DNA from: Platanthera guangdongensis
Taxonomy: Eukaryota > Streptophyta > Magnoliopsida > Asparagales > Orchidaceae
DNA length: 64,000 bases
Reading direction: 5' to 3'
Assembly (NCBI GenBank): GCA_039583875.1
Contig: CM077165.1
Span: 70,606,757 to 70,670,756, forward strand
In this document: one piece after another, positions 30,275 through 42,300 of the stretch
Layout of the letters: each line of letters begins with the position of its first letter
How positions within the stretch are numbered: position 1 is the first letter of the stretch
The notes under the pieces: generated by a model
The model's database searches: none
What the model was told of the DNA's origin: nothing
What the model saw: the letters and a program-made list of their open reading frames with translations, nothing else
Position numbers and translations under genes: made by a program

Positions 30275-31770
30275 CACGAGGGCGCAGTTCTCGACGAGAG
30301 CTTTCCAGATCTACGATCGGTTGGAAATTCCGAGCACCGGAGCTCCGTCGGTGGTCACCGGAAGAAGCACGGACGGACAACCTTCTCCTCACACGCCGCT
30401 CTGGTACGGAAGGCAGGAGAAATTCTAGGTCGGCTTAAAGATTAAGAATAAGCAGAAAGTATAAATACTCAACAGCAAAAAAGACCGGGTTCAACAAAAC
30501 CGGCCCGGCGGTGTCGACACAACTGCGTCGACACTCGACGGCAGTGTAGACACAGCTGTGTAGACACCCGACAACACAGCGGTGTCGACACCCAACGACA
30601 CAGCGGTATCGACACAACTATGTCGACACCCGAAGGCTCAGCTCAGCGGTGTCGACACAACCGTGTCGACAACAGACCGCTCAGCTCGACGTTCTTCGAA
30701 CAAAAGGAAAAACTCCATTCGACGAATTCTGTTCGATAATCGTCGAACGCAGAAAGCAGGGCCAGGTCGATGAACTCAACACCCAGAAGCGCTAGACCTA
30801 CATCGAGCTCCGCTCGACTCTTCGTCGAGCTCTGCACGACTCCGCTTGACGATTGTCGACCTCCAAACAACTCCCAGAGAAACTAAAAATCGTCGAGCTC
30901 CGCTCGATGATCGTCGAACTCCAAGCAGCGCCCAGAAAAAAACCAACAATCGTCGAGCTCCGCTCAACGATCGTCGAACTCCAAACAGCGCCCAGAAAGG
31001 AAAAGCGATCGTCGAGCTCCGCTCGACGATCGTCGAACCCAGACAGCGACCAGAAAGGAAAAGCGATCGTCGAGCTCCGCTCGAGGATCGTCGAACCCAG
31101 ACAACGACCAGAAAGGAAAAGCGATCGTCGAGCTCCGCTCGACGATCGTCGAACCCAGACAGTGACCATAAAGGAAAAGCGATCGTCGAACCCAGATAGC
31201 ACCCAGAGAATAAAATAAAATAAAATCAAACATAATAAGGTTGGTTTGACGAAATCCCAAACCTTTAGAAGGAATTCCCGAGAATCAAATCAAGCAGTCA
31301 GTACTATAGCAATTATCGTGTTCAGATAGTTGAACAAGGAACTATGAGATCAAAACAAAGGCTCAAACGCGCCGAATTAAACGAAACTCACGCTGTAGGC
31401 GAAAACTTCAGCTACGGACACAACGGTGAAGTCAAAACCAAAATCCTACGAGTCATTCCCGAGACATTAACCGCCAAAACATGCGGTGAACAAAAACAAA
31501 ACCCAAAACTTCGATCGCGCGCTGAGACTCCAAAAACGCTCGGGTTGTGACGAAATTAGACGAGCAAGACAAAAATCAATCAATTAAGCTTTCCAAATGT
31601 GAAATTTTATATTTCCGCCAAAGATTCATGAATTCAGCCGACTGAATCGAAAAGACGCGAAAACGCACTATCGGCGACGCGCTATCAACTGCACGCTAAA
31701 GTAACGCCCTTACGTCATTATGACGTCAACAAGAGGAGTAAATAATGCCGAAAAAAACAGGGGCGTTACA

Positions 31771-32668
31771 GTTGTATGGTACAATCACCCCCAGAAGTGG
31801 CAGGACTGGCCACTGTCACCGACGGCCACATCGATGAGGCCCGCGGGGCTCGCTACCCTGCTGGAACAGAAGCGGTCCAAACTATGTCGACATAGGGTTT
31901 GTGTGCGCGACTATGAATGTCTGCGGTGTGTGCGCGACTATGAATGACTGCGGTGTGTGCGCGGTTGTGAATGTCTGCGATAGTATTTAGGATATAAAAA
32001 CTTGATGTGTTGATGAGCTAGTAGAGCCTTGTTATAACAGACTTATACTATTGCTGCTTTTTCCGGTTATATTGTACTCTTTTATAATTGCTCCTAGTTG
32101 TTCATATATGAAATGTTGTGTTAACCCTCTATTGCTTCAGCTATTTACTTCTGTCGGGTGGGTGTGTGCTCGTCCCCAAGATATGGATCCGGGTAGGAGA
32201 TTTGTTTCGACTTAGCTCTGTGACTAACGGTTATTTTATTAATCATTCACAGGAAACGGAGCATCGTAGTGACTTGCTGCCGCAGGAGACTATGCCAGCG
32301 GCTAGGACTACACGAGTATATGCACCCCCGTCGCCTCCGGAGTTTAGAGACGTGAGTACCGCCGAGCAGCGTAGAGAGAGACAGAGTACAAGCGATATAT
32401 ATAGATCATGTGTAACCCACAGGCTTATATAAGTACTTAGGCTTCGACCCTAGAACCGATGTTATTTTGATATGTTATATATATATATCTACAATGGTTT
32501 CTTGTTAATGCTTCCGCTATACTTTGATGAGTTGTGAATGTTATGATTCGAGCCGAGCAAGGCGGCCATCTAGTGCTTGGATAGGGTAAAAGCACTGGGT
32601 GGATGTCTTGGGCCAGTAGTATCCCTACTGCCCGACCCGGGCAAAAGGTTGGGGGGGGGGGTTCTACA
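31771..32668 (+). repeat. Element A 5' LTR, last part
   Basis: Begins with the GTTGT duplication of element B and then continues A's LTR (aligns with about 42390-43283). It includes short tandem words GTGTGCGCGACTATGAATGTCTGCG (31903-31980) and a G-run before the LTR end TTCTACA at 32668. No gene is supported. Confidence 0.85.
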
Positions 32669-32669
32669 A

Positions 32670-32686
32670 ACGGATCAGAGCCATCA
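32670..32686 (+). other. Degenerate primer-binding site of element A
   Basis: ACGGATCAGAGCCATC directly after the LTR resembles TGGTATCAGAGCCA (initiator tRNA-Met) with loss of a base and substitutions, in the expected position. Confidence 0.6.
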
Positions 32687-33085
32687 AGATTCGTCCTTGT
32701 GGAGCAGTCTCAGGATCCCTTCGTCCTTCGCTTCGTTCGAGGTTCGGGATGAACCTTGCAGTGGAAGCCTGGTGGACCCTAGTGTAGATGCTTAGGGATT
32801 CTAGACTGTACGATAGTACGCTCATTCACGTTGTTTTCCGCTTGGGTTGTCGTTTTTGCAAATTTCCTATACTTTTGCAAAATACTGACACTCTTTCATG
32901 TTACTTCTCCAGATATCAGAGTACAGTAGCAGAGGATCCTCGTCTAGAGGATATGTTCCAGCTACCCCACCACCAGACTCGGTTGCTCCCGCAGCCATAC
33001 AGTTTGCCGAGACAGATGTAGGGCAGACACTGATGGCTATACTAGCGACTTTCCGGGATGCCCTGGCACAACCACCGCAAGAGAT

Positions 33086-33090
33086 GACCG
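33086..33090. other. Target-site duplication of the solo LTR (left)
   Basis: GACCG, repeated at 34095-34099. Confidence 0.85.
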
Positions 33091-34094
33091 TGTCACACCC
33101 TAAAAATTAATTTGGGTCAATTTGGGTTCTGGCATTGGTGACACGGCCTGGGACACGGGCGTGTCCCAGGGCGTGTCATGCCTGGATTGTGTCGAGTCAT
33201 GCGGTCGACGAATTTTGCTCGACGATTGTCGAGTGTCGAGTATCGAGTGAGGACACGGCCTATGACACGGGCGTGTCACAGGGCGTGTTAATTGGTCGAC
33301 GAACTCAGCTCGACGTTTTGAGCCAGGGCGTGTTTGCGGGGCACAGGTGTGTCCAAGTGCACACGGCCTGGAACACGGGCGTGTCCCAGGGTCGTGTGAG
33401 TCTCGAGTGGTTTTGAGGTTGTGCAGCCTGATGCACACGGCCATAGACATGGGCGTGTCTGAAGGCATGTCAGGGGACACGGCCCGTGACACGGGCGTGT
33501 CCCGTGGCCGTATTCTGGTTGGCTGTAAGTCGGTTGCCTGTCGCTTAAGTGACACGGCCTGTGACACGGGCGTGTCACAGGGCGTGTCAGGCCGTGTTCA
33601 TGTTTTTCTGGACGATTCTGAGCCGTTTGATTCCCTCTTTCTGGATCCAATGGATAGGCTTTGTCCAGGTGTTGATAAGGCCGGGGAAAAAGGGGATTTA
33701 ACCCTTCCTCTTCATTATCTTCTTCTTCTTCTCATTTCAAGAGAGAGCAAGAAGAAGGGAGTGCAAGGGAAGGAAGGAGGAAGAGAAACCAGTTGCTGGA
33801 GGAGCTGCGGAGTGCGGAGCGAAGATCCGAGAGTGGATTCGTGAAGGTAGAGCCGAGGCGGTGATTTCCATCCGGCCACTTCATGGCACCGAAGCGATCT
33901 TCAAGGGTAACGATCTCCTTCTTGGACATCGAAGTCCTTTCTTTATGCATGTGCTTGGAATCCTCCACCAAGAGGTGGCCATCAACAACCCGCCTGTGGA
34001 GGGAGAGGGGTTGGGGTGCTTGAGCTGCAGCCCGGTACCGTCGCCTAGAGCGGAGCCATGACGCTGTCACGTTGGATCGGCTAGGGGCGTTACA
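33091..34094. repeat. Solo LTR (1004 bp) inserted in gag of element A
   Basis: Starts TGTCACACCC, ends GGGGCGTTACA and is flanked by GACCG on both sides. It has no internal region, so it is a solo LTR left by LTR-LTR recombination. The 5' half holds an array of hairpins built on GACACGGGCGTGTC (33141-33590). The last 120 bp or so (about 33972-34094) align with the 3' tail of the 5S-derived repeat at 505-632. ORFs in it are not supported as genes. Confidence 0.85.
33141..33590. repeat. Array of GACACGGGCGTGTC hairpins in the solo LTR
   Basis: Six imperfect palindromes, e.g. 33148-33169 (CTGGGACACG..CGTGTCCCAG), 33261-33280, 33368-33389 and 33559-33580 (CTGTGACACG..CGTGTCACAG), separated by CGACGAACT/CTCGACG-like spacers. 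Confidence 0.85.
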
Positions 34095-35178
34095 GACCGC
34101 ACCCACCAATCTGCTGATGACTTTTCGAGGACTGAGGCATCCCCCTTTCAGGGGTACAAAGACAGCCATCCAGGTAGAGGAGTGGGTGGAGCGAGTGGAG
34201 GAGCTGTTAGTAGGAATGATGTGCCCAGCTGTGGCAGCAATCTCTTTGGTGGTGACCCCCTTGGAGGGATATGTGAGGGATTGGTGGAGAGCGGCTAGTC
34301 GCTCTACCTTTCGAGTTCGGCCATTGAGCATGATCCTTTGGGGGGAGTTCTCTGTGGCCCTACTAGAGTTTTTCATCACAGATGCAGACCGAGCCGCGCT
34401 GCAAGAGAGGTTCCTGCTCATCCGACAGGGCAACCGCACCGTGGCAGAATACGAGAGAGAGTTTATACAACTGGCACGCTTCACCGGGAATCTGGCTGCC
34501 TCCGACAGGGATATAGCTTCTCGATTCTACCGGGGACTACGAGACGACCTGAGGCAGGCCCTGACCATGCTCTCTCAGGCCACCTTTCACACCATAGCCA
34601 CCCATGCAGCAGCTTTAGAGTTGGACCAGCAGACAGTGGCTCAGCAGCGCAGAGGTCAGGTAGAGCTTCCTCGAGACCAGAGACGAGACAGAGGAGTCGC
34701 TCCCCATAGACAGGACAGAGAGCGCAGGCAGAGACGCTGCAGGCAGCCTTATAGGCGCCCACCAGTACCCCCAGCAACCCCAGCTGCGCAGCCAGACATT
34801 AAACCATCTCCAGCTCCACAGCCCCCACTAGTGGCTCGACAAGATGTTCCCTTTGCAGGGAACTGCTTCTTGTGTCAGCTGCCGAGACATATGATGTCCT
34901 TTTGCCCTCAGGAAAAAGGGAGACCGGGACTAGGAGCAGTACAGGGTGGACAGCCGACACGGGGACATGGTTAGAGAGGCCGTAGAGGCAGAGCTGGCAG
35001 GAGAGGCCAGCAGGGCCGAGCAGCGCCCCTGGAGGCCTACGCACTGGACTTACAGCACAGACCGGCCCCTGACGTTGTCATAGGTATTTATCTTAGGCGA
35101 TAGGGAGATATCAGATCTCACTACTGATGATGTATATTACATATATATATTTGTACTTTCATCTTCTGTACTAGTTAG

Positions 35179-37020
35179 ATGATATATATGTATATATTTC
35201 CCATGTCGTTAGGAATCTTGTTGGTAGAAGGACACCCTGCCAAAACCCTTTTCGACACAGGAGCGACACATTCTTTCGTCTCCCACGAATTCATCGCAAT
35301 AAAAGGAAATGTTATTCATTCAACCGGACTGTCTATACGAATCTATTTGCCGGACGGGTCGGATATGCCATCTACTGAAAAATGCTCGTTCCAGGCTGTG
35401 CTGGGAGAAGTAGAGTTTGAGATCTACGCAACCATCCTAGCGATAATTGGATTTGATATAATTCTGGGAATGGACTGGCTAGCTGAGCACCAAGCACAGA
35501 TAAGTTGTTCCACGCGAGAAGTCCGGCTACAGAACTCGAATGGCCAGAGCGTCACGTTGACAGGTGTGCCCTCTGTCTCGCGCATTATATTGACTTCTAC
35601 GTAGATGGTGAAATCAGTCCGACAGAAGGACGAAGTATACCTCATCTATTTCGAGATGGAAGGCAAAACCCAGGTGCTCGTCAAGGTCCCAGTAGTCCGA
35701 GACTTTCCAGATTTTTTCCCTGAGTCCCTCTCGGGATTGCCTCCCCAGCGAGAGGTTGACTTTCAGATTGAGCTCGTGTCCAGAGCACGGCCAGTATCAC
35801 GAGCCCCCTACCGGATGGCCCCCAGAGAGCTCGCTGAACTAAAAATTCAACTATAGGAACTAATAGATGCTGGACTCGTCCGTCCTAGTTCCTCGCCCTG
35901 GGGAGCGCCGATGCTTTTCGTCAAAAAGAAAGATGGAACTCTGCGACTGTACATCGACTACAGGAAACTGAATAAGCTACCATACACAACACATACCCCC
36001 TCCCTAGGATCGACGAACTGTTCGATCAGTTATAAGGTGCATCTGTGTTCTCCAAGATGGACCTAAGATCCGGCTATTATCAGCTTCGTATCTGAGAGGA
36101 AGATGTTCCCAAAACTGCCTTCAGCTCCCGATACGGTCTATATGAGTTCCTAGTGATGCCCTTCGGACTCACCAACACGCCCTCCGCCTTCATGGCCCTA
36201 ATGAATAAAGTCTTTGAACCCTTCTTGGACCACGTTGTCATCGTCTTCATAGACGACATCTTAATCAACTCAAAGACCAAGACGAACCATACCCGACACC
36301 TGCAGATGGTGTTATTAAAGCTCCGGGAGCACTCTCTCTTCGCCAAATTTAGTAAGTGCGAATTTTGGCTAGAAGAAGTTGGATTCTTGGGCCACATGAT
36401 AAACAAGGAAGGAGTGGGAGTGGACCAAGCCAAGATCCAGGCAGTACAAAATTGGCCGCCACTCAGGACGGCTACAGACATCCGGAGTTTTCTCAGCCTT
36501 GCCAGATACTACAGGAAGTTCGTCGAGGGATTTTCCAAGATTGCCCTACCCCTGACTGCTCTCACCAAGAAAGATGTCGCATTCTGATGGACTCCGGAGT
36601 GCGAGGCTGCGTTCATCGAACTAAAGAAGCAACTGAGTTCCGCGCCAATCCTTACGATTCCTTCGAGGACCGAGGGATTTCAAATCTACACTGATGCCTC
36701 CCTGAAAGGATTGGGAGCAGTTCTAATGCAGCATGACAATGTAGTGGCCTATGCTTCACGGCAATTAAAGTCGCATGAATTAAACTACGCAGCACACGAT
36801 TTAGAGTTGGGTGTCGTCGTCTTCGCCCTTAAAATCTGGAGGCATTATCTGTACGGAGTAAGATGTGAGATCTTCTCCGACCACAAGAGCCTCAAGAATA
36901 TCTTCACGTAGAAAGAGCTGAATCTCCGGCAGTGCCGATGGCTGGAATTCTTATGCGATTACGACTTCGCTCTCCAATATCACCCCGGGAAGGCTAACAG
37001 TGTCGCTGACGCCTTGAGCC
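35179..37020 (+). pseudogene. Element A pol part 1: protease, reverse transcriptase, RNase H
   Basis: The aspartic protease has LFDTGATHSFVS and IILGMDWLAEH (about 35250-35480). The RT begins near 35690 (DFPDFFPESLSGLPPQREVD) with [19 protein letters not shown] and the catalytic [11 protein letters not shown] at about 36240-36270. RNase H has [15 protein letters not shown] and YHPGKANSVADALSR (to about 37020). A one-base frame change occurs near 35985. The frame is broken by stops at about 35602, 35854, 36031, 36092, 36586 and 36909; nearly all replace CAG, CAA or CGA codons expected from the family. An AT-rich stretch (35090-35190) separates gag from protease and may be a small insertion. 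Confidence 0.85.
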
Positions 37021-38390
37021 GCCAGCCTGCGATAGCCGGGAGATGGATGGAGCAGATCCCTAAGGAACTTTTCCAGTCTTTGATAGACTTGGAGGTTACC
37101 CTGGTTGCCCGAAGAGATCTAGAAGAGTACTATTCTCAGCTGTATTGGATGGAGATCCAATGCAACATCCGAGACCGGATACGAGAAGCCCAGAAGATCG
37201 ACCCAGAGGTAATGTTGATCATCTGATCTCTGCAAGGAGGGGCACAGGAGGATTATAACCTACATGATGGGATTCTACAATTCAAACATCGCATTTTCGT
37301 CCCCGCTACCAGAGGGATTCATGAGGAAATTTTGCAAGAAGCCCATCAGTTCAGGTACTCGATTCACCCTGGCGTAGTTAAGATGTACATGGACTTGCGT
37401 AGGACCATTTATTGGCCTGGAATGAAGAGAGATGTCACCAACTTCGTGGCCCGGTGTCAGACCTGTCAGAAGGTCAAAGCTGAATGCCGCAGTCCAGGAG
37501 GCCTATTGCAGCCCCTGCCGATACCAGAGTGGAAGTTCGAGGACATCTCCATGGACTTCGTCCACGGGCTACCTCGATTCCGCGCTGGGAATGACTCATT
37601 TTGGGTGGTCGTAGATCGACTCACCAAGGTAGCGCAGTTCATACCAAATCGTCAGGGTGGTGGAGTGGATATCCTGGCCAGAAAGTTCCTAGAGCAAGTG
37701 GTACGATTTCACGGAGTACCAAATTCCATCGTATCAGATCGTGACAGGCGTTTCACATCTAAGGAGTGGAGGCGGGTACAGGCATACTTAGGAACCAAAT
37801 TGGCCTTCAGCACCACCTTCCACCCACAGACAAACGGACAGACGGAGAGGATGAACCGGACGATGGAAGATCTTCTTTGATTGTGCATAGTTGAGCACAA
37901 TGAGCCGTGGGAGTAGTTGTTGCCGCTAGTCGAATTCTCTTACAATAACAGCTACTAGACTAGCATTAAGATGACTCCATACGAGGCATTGTATGGAAGA
38001 CGTTGCTGAACCCCGTTGACTTGGGCTCATGAAGAGGACCCGGAAGCCTTGGTAGTGGCTTACATCGATGACACTACGGCAGCGATACTGCTGATTCAGG
38101 AGCGAATGCGGGAAGCACAAAGCCGGCAAGCTAAGTACTATAATGCGCGACACCGACCAGTGGAGTTCAGCGTGGGGGAAATGGTGTTTCTGAAAATAAA
38201 TCCCATGCATGGTGTCACCCGGTTGAGAAAGCAGAAAAAGTTAGATCCCCGCTTCTTGGGCCCCTATTCGGTGAAAGAGCGTGTTGGCCCCGTCGCCTAT
38301 CGTTTAGCCTTGCCCCCAGAGTTGGGAAATCTTCACGATGTGTTTCATGTCTCTTCCTTAAGATGAGTCCTCCGACAACTAGAGCAACAC
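37021..38390 (+). pseudogene. Element A pol part 2: integrase
   Basis: The HHCC zinc finger (YSIHPGVVKMYMDLRR...CQTCQKVKA) is at about 37350-37480. The catalytic D (MDFVHGLP), D (IVSDRDRRFTS) and E (HPQTNGQTERMN) are all present. The C-terminal region VGEMVFLKINPMHGVTR...LDPRFLGPY leads to FHVSSLR at 38366. Stops at about 37224, 37878, 37913, 37957 and 38006 again fit C-to-T changes at CGA/CAG codons. The remainder of the C-terminus lies after the fold-back insertion. Confidence 0.85.
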
Positions 38391-38394
38391 CTTT

Positions 38395-39049
38395 TGTCAC
38401 GACCCACATTTTCTCCGTATTCAAGAATACATCAGAGTAGAGAAAATATGTGTCGTGATGCCACGCCGTGCAGGGGATAACTGCAGACGCTCAGGCAACC
38501 CGTCCTCACATTTACTTCATGTAAAAGATTTATGAAAAGCGACTGCAACAAAAGGGTCAGCAGCAGAGTAAAAGTAAGCAACAGAAAAACTAGCAAAGCA
38601 AGAATGGCTAATCACATCATCAGGACAGAACAAAGCACCAACAACAGAAGTTCAAACTTTCATCTTTCATTAATATTCATGTTATTCATTAGTAAAAATA
38701 AGACTGATCAGCTCAACAATAAAGAGTACTGTGCCGGGGAAAAATAAACATAAACAGAAAGACTTCTTCTTCTTCTTCTCTCAGCCGAACCAGAGAAAGT
38801 GACGACAGAACTCAGAGTTGTGAATCTTCCGGTGATCGCAGGCGGAGCTCCAGTGCTCGAAATTTCAAACCGATCGTAGATCTGGAAAGCTCTCGTGGTA
38901 TTTTTTTCCGTTTTTTTGAGTTTTCTCGTTAGGGTTTTTCGGCCCTAACCTCTATTTCGGGCATTTTCGTTTAGATTTCGACTCCTAACGTCTTCTTTTG
39001 CCCCGATCTGCGACGTGTGGTGAATACGGAGAAAATGCGGGTTGTGACA
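38395..39049. mobile_element. Fold-back element made from element B-family LTR pieces
   Basis: 655 bp inserted in the pol of element A. Its ends are inverted repeats of each other (38395-38424 and 39020-39049, 27 of 30 bases), both derived from the terminus of the element B LTR (TGTCACGACCC). The left half matches B's LTR in forward orientation (13173-13310, then 13940-14090). The right half matches 15190-14990 in reverse orientation. Flanking bases CCTTT and CCTTC look like a 5-bp target duplication with one change. It has no coding capacity. Confidence 0.8.
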
Positions 39050-39319
39050 CCTTCCTACCCCACCGGCGCAACTACAGTCAGATAGATCCGTCCAGCTCGA
39101 ACCCGTCAGAGTAGTAGATTACAAGGTGAAGATACTACGTAACAAAACCATTCTGATGATTAAAGTGCTATGGTCAAACTGCGGACGGGAGGAGTTCATG
39201 TGGGAACCTGAAGCACTCCTCCGAGAAAAGCACCCAGAGCTCTTTCCCCAGGTATGTTACTTTTTCCCTCTACTTCAAGCAAATTTTAGGGGACGAAAAT
39301 CCTTTAATTTTTATTGGAT
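39050..39319 (+). pseudogene. Element A pol C-terminus (chromodomain-like tail) and decayed polypurine tract
   Basis: Bases 39126-39252 encode the tail seen at the end of Tekay pol proteins (ILRNKTILMIKVLWSNCGREEFMWEPEALLREKHPELFPQ in part). This is followed by a non-coding AT-rich stretch up to the 3' LTR. The purine run TTTTAGGGGACGAAAA at about 39285 may be the old polypurine tract. Confidence 0.7.
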
Positions 39320-42300
39320 TGTAACATCCCGACTTTTATTGGGTCACTAGAGCCCTAGTGGGCCCAATAAAAGTGGCCCGAACCCTACCCCTAACCCGGT
39401 GGGAAATAACCCTAAGCGGGAAATAGATCTAGAGAACTCTAAATTGAGTTCTGTCAGTTCCTGTGACCTTGAATAGTCAATGCGAGTGCATCGGAACTCG
39501 TTCAGTTGAACCCCGAAGTCATATAGTAAATGTGACCATTCCTCGTAAAACGCAACAAGAGCAGATTTTGGGATATCGACCTAGGGAACTCCGAATTGAG
39601 TTCTGTCGATTCCTGTGACCTCATATAACCTAAATAGGAGCATCAGGACCCGTCATGTCATGATCGGAGGTCTATCAATAGTTTTACACACCTCGGCCAT
39701 TTTAGCGCGCTGCGACGCGCAATTTTTTGACTTTCGCCAAACGGACTCCAATTCAACCCCAGTCAGTGGCGTTGGACTCGTGTGGTCAATACAAAGTCAA
39801 CAGAAGTCGTCATAGTCAATTTCGACGATAATTGGTCAACTAGTGGTCAAATCAAGCCTAGTCGTGCACCGAAAAGCGTGTACACACCAATTATGACACG
39901 ACACCCTAACTTTAATCCGACCCCGATGACTTGGACCCACTTTGACTTTGACCAGCAATGGGGACCCACCCTAGGGTTGACTTGGTCAAACCCACCTAAA
40001 AGTCCAATTTTTGGATTTTTCTCCAAGTAGGGGCCCACCTCCTCTCCAAAGGAGGATGGCCCATGCCCCCCCACACTCTCCTTGGGCCCCCAACCAGCAA
40101 GCCCCCATCCCACTACAAGTGGAGGCCCACCCTACCCCTCCTACCTTTTTTCCCCTTTCCTTTTCAAAGGCCCAAGCCCATAAGGGCTTTACCTTTTTCC
40201 CCACATGGGGGAAAACAAGGGACCTCCAGCTGTCCACAGACGGTGGGGATTAATCCCTCCCTAAGGAGGGATTAGTCCCACACCATCCAAAGGGAAGGGA
40301 GCTCCCCCTCCCCAACCCTATAAAGCCACCCCACCCCCTCTCCTTCCCCGAAGCCTCTGAGCCAACTCCCTCCCCCTGCTCCCCCCCCCCCCGTCGGAGC
40401 CCTGGTGGACGGAAAAAGACAACCCGAGGAGTTCCTCCCCCTCCTCCACCACCACCAAGCCATGGCCGACCAAGCCGGCCCCTCCCGAGCCCGCGCAGAC
40501 CCAGGTGCTCCTGGCGGCCGGAGCGCCGCCGCCGTCACCCCTCCCTCCCATTTGAAAAAAAAAGAGCTCCGGCGGTGGCCGGCGGTAGCAGGCCACCAGA
40601 CCACCGATAGAGGGAGCGCCCACCCCCTGGCAGTCGGCTGGGGGTGGAGTCACGGCACAGTAACTTCTTTATATATATAATAATATATTATATATTATAT
40701 AAATGTATTATTATAATATTTATAATAAATATTATAATATTATAATTAATAATGAGTTGATGTTTTTTTTGAGACTAAAATAGGCTCTTAGGAAAAAGTG
40801 TTGAACATGAAAATGTTCCCCTAACTAAGGGCTTCCTCCACAAACATTCGGAGAATTTTTGGAGTTGATTTGGTATTTTTAAAAGCCCAAATAAAAATTA
40901 TTTGGCCAAATTAAAGGCCCAAAACTCTTCAAAAAATTATGAAAATGTTTTCAGACTCATTTTAGACCCCCTTATAGGTTGTATCAAAATTTGGAGACTT
41001 GGGGATTAAAATTGAAATTTCTCTCAATTGTTGAGTGCCTAGGGTCGCACTCGGAAATGATTACGCTCATTTTCTTCGAAAATGAAAATTGGAGCGCGCG
41101 ACTATCCTCTCTATTTTGAATAATAAATTCAAATTTTCGTATCAATGAGAGTGGCCGAGGCAAGTGACTAAGCTCCTGGTTTTCCGAGATTTCGCAAAAC
41201 CGTCGAGCGCCTCGACTCTCGAGTGAATAGGGCGCGCTTGGATGGTGAAAGTACAGGTGATGAACTTGGTGTTGTTCTCAAACGACTATAAGAATATAAC
41301 TCTTAACCGGACCTCGAACCAATTAAGCCGTAATAAATATGGCGCAACCAAAATAATTGGATCCTAATAATTGGTGAAACCCAATGAAATCACCTTAAAA
41401 TTTGAAATGAAACTGAAGCCTCCTGAATAGGAGTGGTTGGACTACTAACCATTTTCTTTGTGATTTCTCTAGTCTTGTACTGGTCAAGCTTATTTCAGTA
41501 CTTTCATTTCAGTACTATTCCAGTCTCGTACTGGTCAAGCTTATTTCAGTACTTTCTTTTCAGTACTACTACAGTCTCGTACTGGTCAAGCTTATTTCAG
41601 TACCATCTATTTAATACTATTCCAGTCCCATACTGGTCAAGCTTATTTTAGTACTTTCCATTCAGTACTACTCCAGTCTCGTACTGGTCAAGCTTATTTC
41701 AGTACCTTCTATTCAGTGCTACTCCAGTCTCGTACTAGTCGAGCTTATTTTAGTACTTTCCATTCAATACTACTCCAGTCTCGTACTGGTCAAGCTTTTT
41801 TCAGTACCTTCTATTCAGTACTACTCCAGTCTCGTACTGGCCAAGCTTATTTCAGTACTTTCCATTCAGTACTACTCCAGTCTCGTACTGGTCACATTTC
41901 ATTCCAACACTTTAAATAAGCAGCATAATCACCACACTTATTCCCATTGCAATTTACCATTATAGTCTCGGGTTCTGCTCTGACGAGCAGTCGTCGAGCT
42001 TTAATTGGGGATAATCGGAGTTGAAGTAGTCCTCCAGGTCTAGCCCCAAATAATGCGCTCCCACGCTCCTTGTCGAAAGTAGAGCTGAGTGCCGATGCCT
42101 GAAGTCTAAAGCCTAGTAGGGCAGGCCGACGTAGACCCGATGTTTATATTGTTTGCCTTTTGTTTGATTTATTGTAAATTTCTTGCGGTGAAATAGTGGC
42201 GGGTCAGTCCCTCCCGCAGACCGTTCGTACCAGTGTGGGAAGGTTGACAACTCAAGGTAACAGGGAGATGAGTACCACGGGTGACCGGCCATTATATTCC

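Larger units (their letters stand above)
13173..31770 (-). mobile_element. Element B: Tekay/Del-like Ty3/gypsy retrotransposon, interrupted by copia element C
   Basis: Minus-strand order is 5' LTR 31770-22250 (holding element C), primer-binding site, leader with stem-loops, gag 21441-20206, protease-RT-RNase H-integrase-chromodomain 20120-16766, polypurine tract and 3' LTR 16650-13173. LTR ends are TGTAACGCCCC...GTGACA in element orientation. Target duplication is GTTGT. The pol frame is almost intact, so B is younger than A and D, as its nested position requires. Confidence 0.92.
22250..31770 (-). repeat. Element B 5' LTR, interrupted by element C
   Basis: Consists of 22250-24201 and 30275-31770. 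Together, without the inserted copia and one target duplication, it is about 3.45 kb, close to the 3478-bp 3' LTR. It carries the same 50-bp minisatellite (23206-23690) and hairpin arrays (30510-31195). The pair differs at many positions, so B is clearly older than C. Confidence 0.88.
32898..34973 (+). pseudogene. Element A gag, split by a solo LTR
   Basis: The ATG at 32898 opens the frame; coding runs to 33090 and resumes in the same frame at 34100 once the solo LTR and one copy of GACCG are ignored. The second part has the Ty3/gypsy gag core (VEEWVERVEELLVGMM, LEGYVRDWWRAA, VAEYEREFIQLARF, FYRGLRDDLRQAL). It ends in an arginine-rich region and one zinc knuckle CFLCQLPRHMMSFC (about 34864-34905). 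A TAG ends the open stretch at about 34973; gag-like residues (RGRRGRAGRRGQQG) continue after it. Apart from the insertion, gag is well preserved. Confidence 0.85.

Noticed and set aside
35179..38366. A second independent gypsy element starting at 35179
   Set aside because: Protease, RT and integrase follow gag of element A in the correct order and both LTRs of A enclose them.
38395..39049. A DNA transposon with terminal inverted repeats
   Set aside because: The inverted ends are LTR termini of the element B family and the interior is LTR sequence, so a classical TIR transposon is not needed.
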